The translations under genes and the position numbers were made by a program. The notes below the pieces were generated by a model, which made no database searches, was not told where the DNA came from, and saw nothing but the letters and a program-made list of their open reading frames with translations. Below are positions 50,602 through 64,000 of a DNA stretch of 64,000 nucleotides, piece after piece (the stretch's first letter is position 1; each line of letters opens with the position of its first letter). The DNA is from Gracilaria gracilis. Its lineage: Eukaryota; Rhodophyta; Florideophyceae; Gracilariales; Gracilariaceae. Where the stretch lies: the NCBI GenBank assembly GCA_030374805.1, contig JARGSG010000212.1, positions 62,001 to 126,000 of the forward strand, read 5' to 3'.

Positions 50602-53600
50602 CTTTGTCACCGTGGACTTACGCCGCAGGTGTCCGTGGCGGCCTGCGCTTCGCTACGCGGGCGCGTCGCTACGGGAACCCGGGCCCCATCGGTGAGAATG
50701 ATGGCCCGTTGCAACGAGCGCCTATTGGCCCTTGCCCCGTGCAATCCGCCAAGTGTCACGCGAGCTGCGTGACGCTCTGACTTTGTCGCCGTGGACTTAC
50801 GCCGCAGAGGTCCGTGACGGCCTGCGCTTCGCTACGCAGGCGCTCGCTACGGGAACCCGAGACCCATACCCAACCTGCTTACAGATCTGGAGGCATACCT
50901 GACGTCTTAGATTCTCTTCAGTAAACTTCGGTTTTTACATTCACCCACTCCCAAAACCAGCGGGAGCGACACCGAGCGACCAAGAGACCGAGAACGGGGA
51001 CCTGTCCTAGTTACTCCACAGTGGTTTCGAACATGAATGGTACATCCATTCGATCGTTACTCCCTCCTCGAGAGTACCGTGAAAACACCGTTTCGATACG
51101 GAAAACGGTGCGGGTGATAACAGACCCAGGGGCGGGGGGACACAAACACAAAGCAAAGGGGGACACATCGGAAAGTGCTCTCGAGAGTACCAGCCCAACA
51201 CGCTGCGTAGCGGTAGAAGGCAAGAGTCCATAGTAAACACACAAGCTTTGCACAATAGCAACGATAAAGCTGAGACGTGTAGCAAGTAGAAGCCACAGCA
51301 CGACCAAAAATATACGCCTAGTGCTGGCAGGAACTGGCACGAAACGACAACAGAGAAGTAGAAGCTCCCTCTCTCAGGACCGAACGTAGGTCACCTGCGG
51401 GGAACAACACCTCTAAGGCCGAGGCACAAGACGAACCCGAGCGATGGGTAGTGCAATTCAAGCGCTTGTCGGGAAGAGCGGGAGACCAAGCCGCTAAAGG
51501 AAAAGGAAAGGGTTAAGAGGGAGGAAGAAAACGACAGGGGAAAGCAGGACAGAATTTGCCGTGAAGAAAGGCGGGGGCTCATCTTCAAAGGGGAAGTGGT
51601 CTGGCCGGAGTTGGTCAGGAGGCGACCAACTTCGCCCTTTTATAGACAACTATTGCACCAAAATGAGGTGCCAACTTACCCTTGACAAGTCCTCAGCGCG
51701 GGCCATCAGGAGCCGACTTACCATTGACAAGCCCTCAGCGCGGGCCATCAGGTGCCGACTTACCCTTGACAAGTCCTCCGCGCGAGCGGTAAGCAGCTTT
51801 CTTACCGTAATTCTCAACCGCAAACGCAAGTACGACTAACTTGTAGCTACGAAGCCTCTCTACTCTCTACTTAACCGCGTGGGACGGTTGGAACCGTCGC
51901 CTGTTGGCGTACAAATACCGATAAAGTGTGAGGTCCGCCTGGTAGAGGGAGCGCGCGAGGGCTCAACCTAAAGGGGAAAAACAAACAACCAATATGGTAG
52001 TAGGGCACCTGAAACCCGCAGGGGCAAACGGCGGGGCAACTAGTCTAGACCGTGTAGGTGTACGGTAGTAGACGTCGACGCGCGGTAAAACCTGAATAGT
52101 AATAGAGTAGCAAGTGACCAAGATGATATAGTTACTGCCCTAATGGTGCCTGACTTTACAATACCCAAGGGGGAAGGCGAGGTGCACCAACGCCGATCTC
52201 CCATGCGGGCATGACGTCATTGGCTGCGCCCATGACCTACTGTCATGGGCCAGCAATGCTAAACTATCCTAGACTATAAATTAGAGATTAGAAATTATGA
52301 AATACAGAATACCAATAGGGTACAGTGCAACCAGCAAGGCGCACCAGTAGACCCACGTGGCACCAACCCATTGAGGTCTCATTGTACTACACCTGTGGCT
52401 TTTCCATCACCTGCAATGTCTTCCCCCATATCCACCACCTCAAGTGACGAATCGATGTCCGACGCCCCCGTCCTTGACTTGGAGTCTGCCGAGGGCCCCA
52501 GCAGTGTCGAGAAGTTTGTGATTGGTGGGTCCGACGCGCCTGCCACCGACCGATTGGCGGTGGGAATGATGCACTGTTGCAGCGAGCGCCTATTGGCCCT
52601 TGCCCGTGGAATCCGCCACGTGTCACGCGAGGTGCGTGACGCTCTGACTTTGTCGCCATGGACTTACGCCGCAGGTGTCCGTGACGGCCTGCGCTTCGCT
52701 ACGCAGGCGCGTCGCTACGGGAACCCGGGACCCAGCGGTGGGAATGATGCACCGTTGCAGCGAGCGCCTATTGGCCCTTGCCCGTGGAATCCGCCACGTG
52801 TCACGCGAGGTGCGTGACGCGCTGACTTTGTCACCGTGGACTTACGCCGCAGGTGTCCGTGGCGGCCTGCGCTTCGCTACGCGGGCGCGTCGCTACGGGA
52901 ACCCGGGCCCCATCGGTGAGAATGATGGCCCGTTGCAACGAGCGCCTATTGGCCCTTGCCCGTGCAATCCGCCAAGTGTCACGCGAGCTGCGTGACGCTC
53001 TGACTTTGTCGCCGTGGACTTACGCCGCAGAGGTCCGTGACGGCCTGCGCTTCGCTACGCAGGCGCTCGCTACGGGAACCCGAGACCCATACCCAACCTG
53101 CTTACAGATCTGGAGGCATACCTGACGTCTTAGATTCTCTTCAGTAAACTTCGGTTTTTACATTCACCCACTCCCAAAACCAGCGGGAGCGACACCGAGC
53201 GACCAAGAGACCGAGAACGGGGACCTGTCCTAGTTACTCCACAGTGGTTTCGAACATGAATGGTACATCCATTCGATCGTTACTCCCTCCTCGAGAGTAC
53301 CGTGAAAACACCGTTTCGATACGGAAAACGGTGCGGGTGATAACAGACCCAGGGGCGGGGGGACACAAACACAAAGCAAAGGGGACACATCGGAAAGTGC
53401 TCTCGAGAGTACCAGCCCAACACGCTGCGTAGCGGTAGAAGGCAAGAGTCCATAGTAAACACACAAGCTTTGCACAATAGCAACGATAAAGCTGAGACGT
53501 GTAGCAAGTAGAAGCCACAGCACGACCAAAAATATACGCCTAGTGCTGGCAGGAACTGGCACGAAACGACAACAGAGAAGTAGAAGCTCCCTCTCTCAGG

Positions 53601-56600
53601 ACCGAACGTAGGTCACCTGCGGGGAACAACACCTCTAAGGCCGAGGCACAAGACGAACCCGAGCGATGGGTAGTGCAATTCAAGCGCTTGTCGGGAAGAG
53701 CGGGAGACCAAGCCGCTAAAGGAAAAGGAAAGGGTTAAGAGGGAGGAAGAAAACGACAGGGGAAAGCAGGACAGAATTTGCCGTGAAGAAAGGCGGGGGC
53801 TCATCTTCAAAGGGGAAGTGGTCTGGCCGGAGTTGGTCAGGAGGCGACCAACTTCGCCCTTTTATAGACAACTATTGCACCAAAATGAGGTGCCAACTTA
53901 CCCTTGACAAGTCCTCAGCGCGGGCCATCAGGAGCCGACTTACCATTGACAAGCCCTCAGCGCGGGCCATCAGGTGCCGACTTACCCTTGACAAGTCCTC
54001 CGCGCGAGCGGTAAGCAGCTTTCTTACCGTAATTCTCAACCGCAAACGCAAGTACGACTAACTTGTAGCTACGAAGCCTCTCTACTCTCTACTTAACCGC
54101 GTGGGACGGTTGGAACCGTCGCCTGTTGGCGTACAAATACCGATAAAGTGTGAGGTCCGCCTGGTAGAGGGAGCGCGCGAGGGCTCAACCTAAAGGGGAA
54201 AAACAAACAACCAATATGGTAGTAGGGCACCTGAAACACGCAGGGGCAAACGGCGGGGCAACTAGTCTAGACCGTGTAGGTGTACGGTAGTAGACGTCGA
54301 CGCGCGGTAAAACCTGAATAGTAATAGAGTAGCAAGTGACCAAGATGATATAGTTACTGCCCTAATGGTGCCTGACTTTACAATACCCAAGGGGGAAGGC
54401 GAGGTGCACCAACGCCGATCTCCCATGCGGGCATGACGTCATTGGCTGCGCCCATGACCTACTGTCATGGGCCAGCAATGCTAAACTATCCTAGACTATA
54501 AATTAGAGATTAGAAATTATGAAATACAGAATACCAATAGGGTACAGTGCAACCAGCAAGGCGCACCAGTAGACCCACGTGGCACCAACCCATTGAGGTC
54601 TCATTGTACTACACCTGTGGCTTTTCCATCACCTGCAATGTCTTCCCCCATATCCACCACCTCAAGTGACGAATCGATGTCCGACGCCCCCGTCCTTGAC
54701 TTGGAGTCTGCCGAGGGCCCCAGCAGTGTCGAGAAGTTTGTGATTGGTGGGTCCGACGCGCCTGCCACCGACCGATTGGCGGTGGGAATGATGCACCGTT
54801 GCAGCGAGCGCCTATTGGCCCCTGCCCGTGGAATCCGCCACGTGTCACGCGAGGTGCGTGACGCTCTGACTTTGTCGCCATGGACTTACGCCGCAGGTGT
54901 CCGTGACGGCCTGCGCTTCGCTACGCAGGCGCGTCGCTACGGGAACCCGGGACCCAGCGGTGGGAATGATGCACCGTTGCAGCGAGCGCCTATTGGCCCT
55001 TGCCCGTGGAATCCGCCACGTGTCACGCGAGGTGCGTGACGCGCTGACTTTGTCACCGTGGACTTACGCCGCAGGTGTCCGTGGCGGCCTGCGCTTCGCT
55101 ACGCGGGCGCGTCGCTACGGGAACCCGGGCCCCATCGGTGAGAATGATGGCCCGTTGCAACGAGCGCCTATTGGCCCTTGCCCGTGCAATCCGCCAAGTG
55201 TCACGCGAGCTGCGTGACGCTCTGACTTTGTCGCCGTGCACTTACGCCGCAGAGGTCCGTGACGGCCTGCGCTTCGCTACGCAGGCGCTCGCTACGGGAA
55301 CCCGAGACCCATACCCAACCTGCTTACAGATCTGGAGGCATACCTGACGTCTTAGATTCTCTTCAGTAAACTTCGGTTTTTACGTTCACCCACTCCCAAA
55401 ACCAGCGGGAGCGACACCGAGCGACCAAGAGACCGAGAACGGGGACCTGTCCTAGTTACTCCACAGTGGTTTCGAACATGAATGGTACATCCATTCGATC
55501 GTTACTCCCTCCTCGAGAGTACCGTGAAAACACCGTTTCGATACGGAAAACGGTGCGGGTGATAACAGACCCAGGGGCGGGGGGACACAAACACAAAGCA
55601 AAGGGGACACATCGGAAAGTGCTCTCGAGAGTACCAGCCCAACACGCTGCGTAGCGGTAGAAGGCAAGAGTCCATAGTAAACACACAAGCTTTGCACAAT
55701 AGCAACGATAAAGCTGAGACGTGTAGCAAGTAGAAGCCACAGCACGACCAAAAATATACGCCTAGTGCTGGCAGGAACTGGCACGAAACGACAACAGAGA
55801 AGTAGAAGCTCCCTCTCTCAGGACCGAACGTAGGTCACCTGCGGGGAACAACACCTCTAAGGCCGAGGCACAAGACGAACCCGAGCGATGGGTAGTGCAA
55901 TTCAAGCGCTTGTCGGGAAGAGCGGGAGACCAAGCCGCTAAAGGAAAAGGAAAGGGTTAAGAGGGAGGAAGAAAACGACAGGGGAAAGCAGGACAGAATT
56001 TGCCGTGAAGAAAGGCGGGGGCTCATCTTCAAAGGGGAAGTGGTCTGGCCGGAGTTGGTCAGGAGGCGACCAACTTCGCCCTTTTATAGACAACTATTGC
56101 ACCAAAATGAGGTGCCAACTTACCCTTGACAAGTCCTCAGCGCGGGCCATCAGGAGCCGACTTACCATTGACAAGCCCTCAGCGCGGGCCATCAGGTGCC
56201 GACTTACCCTTGACAAGTCCTCCGCGCGAGCGGTAAGCAGCTTTCTTACCGTAATTCTCAACCGCAAACGCAAGTACGACTAACTTGTAGCTACGAAGCC
56301 TCTCTACTCTCTACTTGACCGCGTGGGACGGTTGGAACCGTCGCCTGTTGGCGTACAAATACCGATAAAGTGTGAGGTCCGCCTGGTAGAGGGAGCGCGC
56401 GAGGGCTCAACCTAAAGGGGAAAAACAAACAACCAATATGGTAGTAGGGCACCTGAAACACGCAGGGGCAAACGGCGGGACAACTAGTCTAGACCGTGTA
56501 GGTGTACGGTAGTAGACGTCGACGCGCGGTAAAACCTGAATAGTAATAGAGTAGCAAGTGACCAAGATGATATAGTTACTGCCCTAATGGTGCCTGACTT

Positions 56601-59600
56601 TACAATACCCAAGGGGGAAGGCTAGGTGCACCAACGCCGATCTCCCATGCGGGCATGACGTCATTGGCTGCGCCCATGACCTACTGTCATGGGCCAGCAA
56701 TGCTAAACTATCCTAGACTATAAATTAGAGATTAGAAATTATGAAATACAGAATACCAATAGGGTACAGTGCAACCAGCAAGGCGCACCAGTAGACCCAC
56801 GTGGCACCAACCCATTGAGGTCTCATTGTACTACACCTGTGGCTTTTCCATCACCTGCAATGTCTTCCCCCATATCCACCACCTCAAGTGACGAATCGAT
56901 GTCCGACGCCCCCGTCCTTGACTTGGAGTCTGCCGAGGGCCCCAGCAGTGTCGAGAAGTTTGTGATTGGTGGGTCCGACGCGCCTGCCACCGACCGATTG
57001 GCGGTGGGAATGATGCACCGTTGCAGCGAGCGCCTATTGGTCCCTGCCCGTGGAATCCGCCACGTGTCACGCGAGGTGCGTGACGCTCTGACTTTGTCGC
57101 CATGGACTTACGCCGCAGGTGTCCGTGACGGCCTGCGCTTCGCTACGCAGGCGCGTCGCTACGGGAACCCGGGACCCAGCGGTGGGAATGATGCACCGTT
57201 GCAGCGAGCGCCTATTGGCCCTTGCCCGTGGAATCCGCCACGTGTCACGCGAGGTGCGTGACGCGCTGACTTTGTCACCGTGGACTTACGCCGCAGGTGT
57301 CCGTGGCGGCCTGCGCTTCGCTACGCGGGCGCGTCGCTACGGGAACCCGGGCCCCATCGGTGAGAATGATGGCCCGTTGCAACGAGCGCCTATTGGCCCT
57401 TGCCCGTGCAATCCGCCAAGTGTCACGCGAGCTGCGTGACGCTCTGACTTTGTCGCCGTGCACTTACGCCGCAGAGGTCCGTGACGGCCTGCGCTTCGCT
57501 ACGCAGGCGCTCGCTACGGGAACCCGAGACCCATACCCAACCTGCTTACAGATCTGGAGGCATACCTGACGTCTTAGATTCTCTTCAGTAAACTTCGGTT
57601 TTTACGTTCACCCACTCCCAAAACCAGCGGGAGCGACACCGAGCGACCAAGAGACCGAGAACGGGGACCTGTCCTAGTTACTCCACAGTGGTTTCGAACA
57701 TGAATGGTACATCCATTCGATCGTTACTCCCTCCTCGAGAGTACCGTGAAAACACCGTTTCGATACGGAAAACGGTGCGGGTGATAACAGACCCAGGGGC
57801 GGGGGGACACAAACACAAAGCAAAGGGGACACATCGGAAAGTGCTCTCGAGAGTACCAGCCCAACACGCTGCGTAGCGGTAGAAGGCAAGAGTCCATAGT
57901 AAACACACAAGCTTTGCACAATAGCAACGATAAAGCTGAGACGTGTAGCAAGTAGAAGCCACAGCGCGACCAAAAATATAGGCCTAGTGCTGGCAGGAAC
58001 TGGCACGAAACGACAACAGAGAAGTAGAAGCTCCCTCTCTCAGGACCGAACGTAGGTCACCTGCGGGGAACAACACCTCTAAGGCCGAGGCACAAGACGA
58101 ACCCGAGCGATGGGTAGTGCAATTCAAGCGCTTGTCGGGAAAAGCGGGAGACCAAGCCGCTAAAGGAAGAGAAAAGGGTTAAGAGGGAGGAAGAAAACGA
58201 CAGGGGAAAGCGGGACAGAATTTGCCGTGAAGAAAGGCGGGGGCTCATCTTCAAAGGGGAAGTGGTCTGGCCGGAGTTGGTCAGGAGGCGACCAACTTCG
58301 CCCTTTTATAGACAACTATTGCACCAAAATGAGGTGCCAACTTACCCTTGACAAGTCCTCAGCGCGGGCCATCAGGAGCCGACTTACCATTGACAAGCCC
58401 TCAGCGCGGGCCATCAGGTGCCGACTTACCCTTGACAAGTCCTCCGCGCGAGCGGTAAGCAGCTTTCTTACCGTAATTCTCAACCGCAAACGCAAGTACG
58501 ACTAACTTGTAGCTACGAAGCCTCTCTACTCTCTACTTAACCGCGTGGGACGGTTGGAACCGTCGCCTGTTGGCGTACAAATACCGATAAAGTGTGAGGT
58601 CCGCCTGGTAGAGGGAGCGCGCGAGGGCTCAACCTAAAGGGGAAAAACAAACAACCAATATGGTAGTAGGGCACCTGAAACCCGCAGGGGCAAACGGCGG
58701 GGCAACTAGTCTAGACCGTGTAGGTGTACGGTAGTAGACGTCGACGCGCGGTAAAACCTGAATAGTAATAGAGTAGCAAGTGACCAAGATGATATAGTTA
58801 CTGCCCTAATGGTGCCTGACTTTACAATACCCAAGGGGGAAGGCGAGGTGCACCAACGCCGATCTCCCATGCGGGCATGACGTCATTGGCTGCGCCCATG
58901 ACCTACTGTCATGGGCCAGCAATGCTAAACTATCCTAGACTATAAATTAGAGATTAGAAATTATGAAATACAGAATACCAATAGGGTACAGTGCAACCAG
59001 CAAGGCGCACCAGTAGACCCACGTGGCACCAACCCATTGAGGTCTCATTGTACTACACCTGTGGCTTTTCCATCACCTGCAATGTCTTCCCCCATATCCA
59101 CCACCTCAAGTGACGAATCGATGTCCGATGCCCCCGTCCTTGACTTGGAGTCTGCCGAGGGCCCCAGCAGTGTCGAGAAGTTTGTGATTGGTGGGTCCGA
59201 CGCGCCTGCCACCGACCGATTGGCGGTGGGAATGATGCACCGTTGCAGCCAGCTCCTATTGGCCCTTGCCTGTGGAATCCGCCACGTGTCACGCCAGGTG
59301 CGTGACGCGCTGACTTCGTCGCCGTGGACTTATGCCGCAGGTGTCCGTGACGGCCTGCGCTTCGCTCCGCAGGCGCGTCGCTACGGGAACCCGGGACCCA
59401 GCGGTGGGAATGATGCACCGTTGCAGCGAGCGCCTATTGGCCCTTGCCCGTGGAATCCGCCACGTGTCACGCGAGGTGCGTGACGCGCTGACTTTGTCAC
59501 CGTGGACTTACGCCGCAGGTGTCCGTGGCGGCCTGCGCTTCGCTACGCGGGCGCGTCGCTACGGGAACCCGGGCCCCATCGGTGAGAATGATGGCCCGTT

Positions 59601-62600
59601 GCAACGAGCGCCTATTGGCCCTTGCCCGTGCAATCCGCCAAGTGTCACGCGAGGTGCGTGACGCGCTGACTTTGTCGCCGTGCACTAACGCCGCAGAGGT
59701 CCGTGACGGCCTGCGCTTCGCTACGCAGGCGCTCGCTACGGGAACCCGAGACCCATACCCAACCTGCTTACAGATCTGGAGGCATACCTGACGTCTTAGA
59801 TTCTCTTCAGTAAACTTCGGTTTTTACATTCACCCACTCCCAAAACCAGCGGGAGCGACACCGAGCGACCAAGAGACCGAGAACGGGGACCTGTCCTAGT
59901 TACTCCACAGTGGTTTCGAACATGAATGGTACATCCATTCGATCGTTACTCCCTCCTCGAGAGTACCGTGAAAACACCGTTTCGATACGGAAAACGGTGC
60001 GGGTGATAACAGACCCAGGGGCGGGGGGACACAAACACAAAGCAAAGGGGACACATCGGAAAGTGCTCTCGAGAGTACCAGCCCAACACGCTGCGTAGCG
60101 GTAGAAGGCAAGAGTCCATAGTAAACACACAAGCTTTGCACAATAGCAACGATAAAGCTGAGAGGTGTAGCAAGTAGAAGCCACAGCACGACCAAAAATA
60201 TAGGCCTAGTGCTGGCAGGAACTGGCACGAAACGACAACAGAGAAGTAGAAGCTCCCTCTCTCAGGACCGAACGTAGGTCACCTGCGGGGAACAACATCT
60301 CTAAGGCCGAGGCACAAGACGAACCCGAGCGATGGGTAGTGCAATTCAAGCGCTTGTCGGGAAAAGCGGGAGACCAAGCCGCTAAAGGAAAAGGAAAGGG
60401 TTAAGAGGGAGGAAGAAAACGACAGGGGAAAGCAGGACAGAATTTGCCGTGAAGAAAGGCGGGGGCTCATCTTCAAAGGGGAAGTGGTCTGGCCGGAGTT
60501 GGTCAGGAGGCGACCAACTTCGCCCTTTTATAGACAACTATTGCACCAAAATGAGGTGCCAACTTACCCTTGACAAGTCCTCAGCGCGGGCCATCAGGAG
60601 CCGACTTACCATTGACAAGCCCTCAGCGCGGGCCATCAGGTGCCGACTTACCCTTGACAAGTCCTCCGCGCGAGCGGTAAGCAGCTTTCTTACCGTAATT
60701 CTCAACCGCAAACGCAAGTACGACTAACTTGTAGCTACGAAGCCTCTCTACTCTCTACTTAACCGCGTGGGACGGTTGGAACCGTCGCCTGTTGGCGTAC
60801 AAATACCGATAAAGTGTGAGGTCCGCCTGGTAGAGGGAGCGCGCGAGGGCTCAACCTAAAGGGGAAAAACAAACAACCAATATGGTAGTAGGGCACCTGA
60901 AACCCGCAGGGGCAAACGGCGGGGCAACTAGTCTAGACCGTGTAGGTGTACGGTAGTAGACGTCGACGCGCGGTAAAACCTGAATAGTAATAGAGTAGCA
61001 AGTGACCAAGATGATATAGTTACTGCCCTAATGGTGCCTGACTTTACAATACCCAAGGGGGAAGGCGAGGTGCACCAACGCCGATCTCCCATGCGGGCAT
61101 GACGTCATTGGCTGCGCCCATGACCTACTGCCATGGGCCAGCAATGCTAAACTATCCTAGACTATAAATTAGAGATTAGAAATTATGAAATACAGAATAC
61201 CAATAGGGTACAGTGCAACCAGCAAGGCGCACCAGTAGACCCACGTGGCACCAACCCATTGAGGTCTCATTGTACTACACCTGTGGCTTTTCCATCACCT
61301 GCAATGTCTTCCCCCATATCCACCACCTCAAGTGACGAATCGATGTCCGACGCCCCCGTCCTTGACTTGGAGTCTGCCGAGGGCCCCAGCAGTGTCGAGA
61401 AGTTTGTGATTGGTGGGTCCGACGCGCCTGCCACCGACCGATTGGCGGTGGGAATGATGCACCGTTGCAGCGAGCGCCTATTGGCCCTGCCCGTGGAATC
61501 CGCCACGTGTCACGCGAGGTGCGTGACGCTCTGACGTCGTGGGCCGCAGGTGTCCGTGACGGCCTGCGCTTCGCTACCGCAGGCGCGTCGCTACGGGAAC
61601 CCGGGACCCAGCTGCACCGTTGCAGCGAGCGCCTATTGGCCCTTGCCCGTGGAATCCGCCACGTGTCACGCGAGGTGCGTGACGCGCTGACTTTGTCACC
61701 GTGGACTTACGCCGCAGGTGTCCGTGGCGGCCTGCGCTTCGCTACGCGGGCGCGTCGCTACGGGAACCCGGGCCCCATCGGTGAGAATGATGGCCCGTTG
61801 CAACGAGCGCCTATTGGCCCTTGCCCGTGCAATCCGCCAAGTGTCACGCGAGGTGCGTGACGCGCTGACTTTGTCGCCGTGCACTTACGCCGCAGAGGTC
61901 CGTGACGGCCTGCGCTTCGCTACGCAGGCGCTCGCTACGGGAACCCGAGACCCATACCCAACCTGCTTACAGATCTGGAGGCATACCTGACGTCTTAGAT
62001 TCTCTTCAGTAAACTTCGGTTTTTACGTTCACCCACTCCCAAAACCAGCGGGAGCGACACCGAGCGACCAAGAGACCGAGAACGGGGACCTGTCCTAGTT
62101 ACTCCACAGTGGTTTCGAACATGAATGGTACATCCATTCGATCGTTACTCCCTCCTCGAGAGTACCGTGAAAACACCGTTTCGATACGGAAAACGGTGCG
62201 GGTGATAACAGACCCAGGGGCGGGGGGACACAAACACAAAGCAAAGGGGACACATCGGAAAGTGCTCTCGAGAGTACCAGCCCAACACGCTGCGTAGCGG
62301 TAGAAGGCAAGAGTCCATAGTAAACACACAAGCTTTGCACAATAGCAACGATAAAGCTGAGACGTGTAGCAAGTAGAAGCCACAGCGCGACCAAAAATAT
62401 AGGCCTAGTGCTGGCAGGAACTGGCACGAAACGACAACAGAGAAGTAGAAGCTCCCTCTCTCAGGACCGAACGTAGGTCACCTGCGGGGAACAACACCTC
62501 TAAGGCCGAGGCACAAGACGAACCCGAGCGATGGGTAGTGCAATTCAAGCGCTTGTCGGGAAAAGCGGGAGACCAAGCCGCTAAAGGAAAAGGAAAGGGT

Positions 62601-64000
62601 TAAGAGGGAGGAAGAAAACGACAGGGGAAAGCAGGACAGAATTTGCCGTGAAGAAAGGCGGGGGCTCATCTTCAAAGGGGAAGTGGTCTGGCCGGAGTTG
62701 GTCAGGAGGCGACCAACTTCGCCCTTTTATAGACAACTATTGCACCAAAATGAGGTGCCAACTTACCCTTGACAAGTCCTCAGCGCGGGCCATCAGGAGC
62801 CGACTTACCATTGACAAGCCCTCAGCGCGGGCCATCAGGTGCCGACTTACCCTTGACAAGTCCTCCGCGCGAGCGGTAAGCAGCTTTCTTACCGTAATTC
62901 TCAACCGCAAACGCAAGTACGACTAACTTGTAGCTACGAAGCCTCTCTACTCTCTACTTAACCGCGTGGGACGGTTGGAACCGTCGCCTGTTGGCGTACA
63001 AATACCGATAAAGTGTGAGGTCCGCCTGGTAGAGGGAGCGCGCGAGGGCTCAACCTAAAGGGGAAAAACAAACAACCAATATGGTAGTAGGGCACCTGAA
63101 ACCCGCAGGGGCAAACGGCGCGGCAACTAGTCTAGACCGTGTAGGTGTACGGTAGTAGACGTCGACGCGTGGTAAAACCTGAATAGTAATAGAGTAGCAA
63201 GTGACCAAGATGATATAGTTACTGCCCTAATGGTGCCTGACTTTACAATACCCAAGGGGGAAGGCGAGGTGCACCAACGCCGATCTCCCATGCGGGCATG
63301 ACGTCATTGGCTGCGCCCATGACCTACTGTCATGGGCCAGCAATGCTAAACTATCCTAGACTATAAATTAGAGATTAGAAATTATGAAATACAGAATACC
63401 AATAGGGTACAGTGCAACCAGCAAGGCGCACCAGTAGACCCACGTGGCACCAACCCATTGAGGTCTCATTGTACTACACCTGTGGCTTTTCCATCACCTG
63501 CAATGTCTTCCCCCATATCCACCACCTCAAGTGACGAATCGATGTCCGATGCCCCCGTCCTTGACTTGGAGTCTGCCGAGGGCCCCAGCAGTGTCGAGAA
63601 GTTTGTGATTGGTGGGTCCGACGCGCCTGCCACCGACCGATTGGCGGTGGGAATGATGCACCGTTGCAGCCAGCTCCTATTGGCCCTTGCCCGTGGAATC
63701 CGCCACGTGTCACGCCAGGTGCGTGACGCGCTGACTTCGTCGCCGTGGACTTATGCCGCAGGTGTCCGTGACGGCCTGCGCTTCGCTCCGCAGGCACGTC
63801 GCTACGGGAACCCGGGACCCAGCGGTGGGAATGATGCACCGTTGCAGCGAGCGCCTATTGGCCCTTGCCCGTGGAATCCGCCACGTGTCACGCGAGGTGC
63901 GTGACGCGCTGACTTTGTCACCGTGGACTTACGCCGCAGGTGTCCGTGGCGGCCTGCGCTTCGCTACGCGGGCGCGTCGCTACGGGAACCCGGGCCCCAT

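Larger units (their letters stand above)
42236..64000. repeat. Satellite array, two unit lengths, continues past the window
   Basis: More than 21 kb of head-to-tail repeats with no single-copy DNA inside. Using the anchor TTTCGAACATGAATGGTACA, copies recur near 43.10, 44.02, 44.94, 45.86, 46.78, 47.70, 48.80, 51.02, 53.24, 55.47, 57.69, 59.91 and 62.11 kb. Spacing is about 920 bp in the left part and about 2,222 bp in the right. The leftmost copy is truncated. Copies differ at a few percent or less, so the array is young or kept alike by exchange. No telomere-type repeat is visible. Confidence 0.97.
48797..64000. repeat. Long-unit satellite block (about 2,222 bp)
   Basis: Units start at 48797 (2,224 bp), 51021 (2,223), 53244, 55466 and 57688 (2,222 each), 59910 (2,199) and 62109 (cut by the window end). 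Each holds the whole short-unit sequence, plus 1,140 bp of extra DNA (49191-50330 in the first) and a third 178-bp subrepeat. The sixth unit has lost bits of its first subrepeat (about 61497-61620). Units one and six share private variants, as do five and seven, so copying is not simply between neighbours. Confidence 0.95.

Noticed and set aside
48797-64000. The long satellite unit as part of an LTR-type element, because of its TATA box, an acidic-leader frame and TGGCACCAACC resembling a primer site.
   Set aside because: No reverse transcriptase, protease, integrase or capsid domain is visible, I cannot define terminal repeats, and TGGCACCAACC fits no primer site that I can confirm. I keep it as a satellite.
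42236-64000. A CRISPR array, given the regular repeats.
   Set aside because: The units are hundreds to thousands of bases long with no unique spacers, and the DNA is eukaryotic.

Overview
The window is nuclear DNA from a photosynthetic eukaryote, most likely a red alga (inference). The evidence is mixed. Most reading frames are intron-poor and carry eukaryotic ATG contexts. Plastid-type proteins are present: ALB3, PAM68 and a transit-peptide-bearing acetylornithine aminotransferase. So are ER, nuclear and signalosome proteins: a GRP94 ending in KDEL, BUD31, MED22, VPS72, a SET/NAP protein and CSN4. A sulfotransferase-like fragment would suit an alga with sulfated galactans. A gene-dense block beside a repeat-only block recalls compact florideophyte genomes such as Chondrus, but I cannot prove the species.

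Layout. About 0.9-28.3 kb holds compact single-exon genes. In order they are: a coiled-coil protein (-), acetylornithine aminotransferase (+), a Gly/Pro/Tyr-rich protein (-), CCA-adding enzyme (-), GRP94 (-), an unknown basic protein (+), PAM68 (+), a protein-kinase-like protein lacking catalytic residues (-), BUD31 with a Gln/Glu tail (-), MED22 (+), an AMSH-like protein with a degenerate JAMM site (+), ALB3 (-), a zinc transporter (-) and CSN4 (-). The stretch 16.6-21.1 kb is strikingly GC-rich, and its genes are the most diverged members of their families.

About 28.8-31.0 kb is decaying DNA: a sulfotransferase C-terminal piece embedded in simple repeats, then a clearly broken gene of the aluminium-resistance/methionine gamma-lyase-like family. 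It is followed by two convergent histone-chaperone genes only 42 bp apart (SET/NAP and VPS72, the latter with one clear intron), a coiled-coil gene and an orphan protein. A pogo-like DDE transposon with 34-bp inverted repeats lies at 38.2-41.6 kb.

From about 42.24 kb to the right edge the window is a tandem satellite. The first part has units of about 920 bp, with a hint of a three-unit higher-order period. The rest has units of about 2,222 bp. The short unit equals the long unit minus exactly 1,302 bp, with a CTA shared at the joint, so one form probably gave rise to the other. Both contain 178-bp subrepeats. The array runs off the window.

For every gene I chose the first ATG that fits the protein family and a usable initiation context. 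Several frames are open further upstream but have no ATG there.
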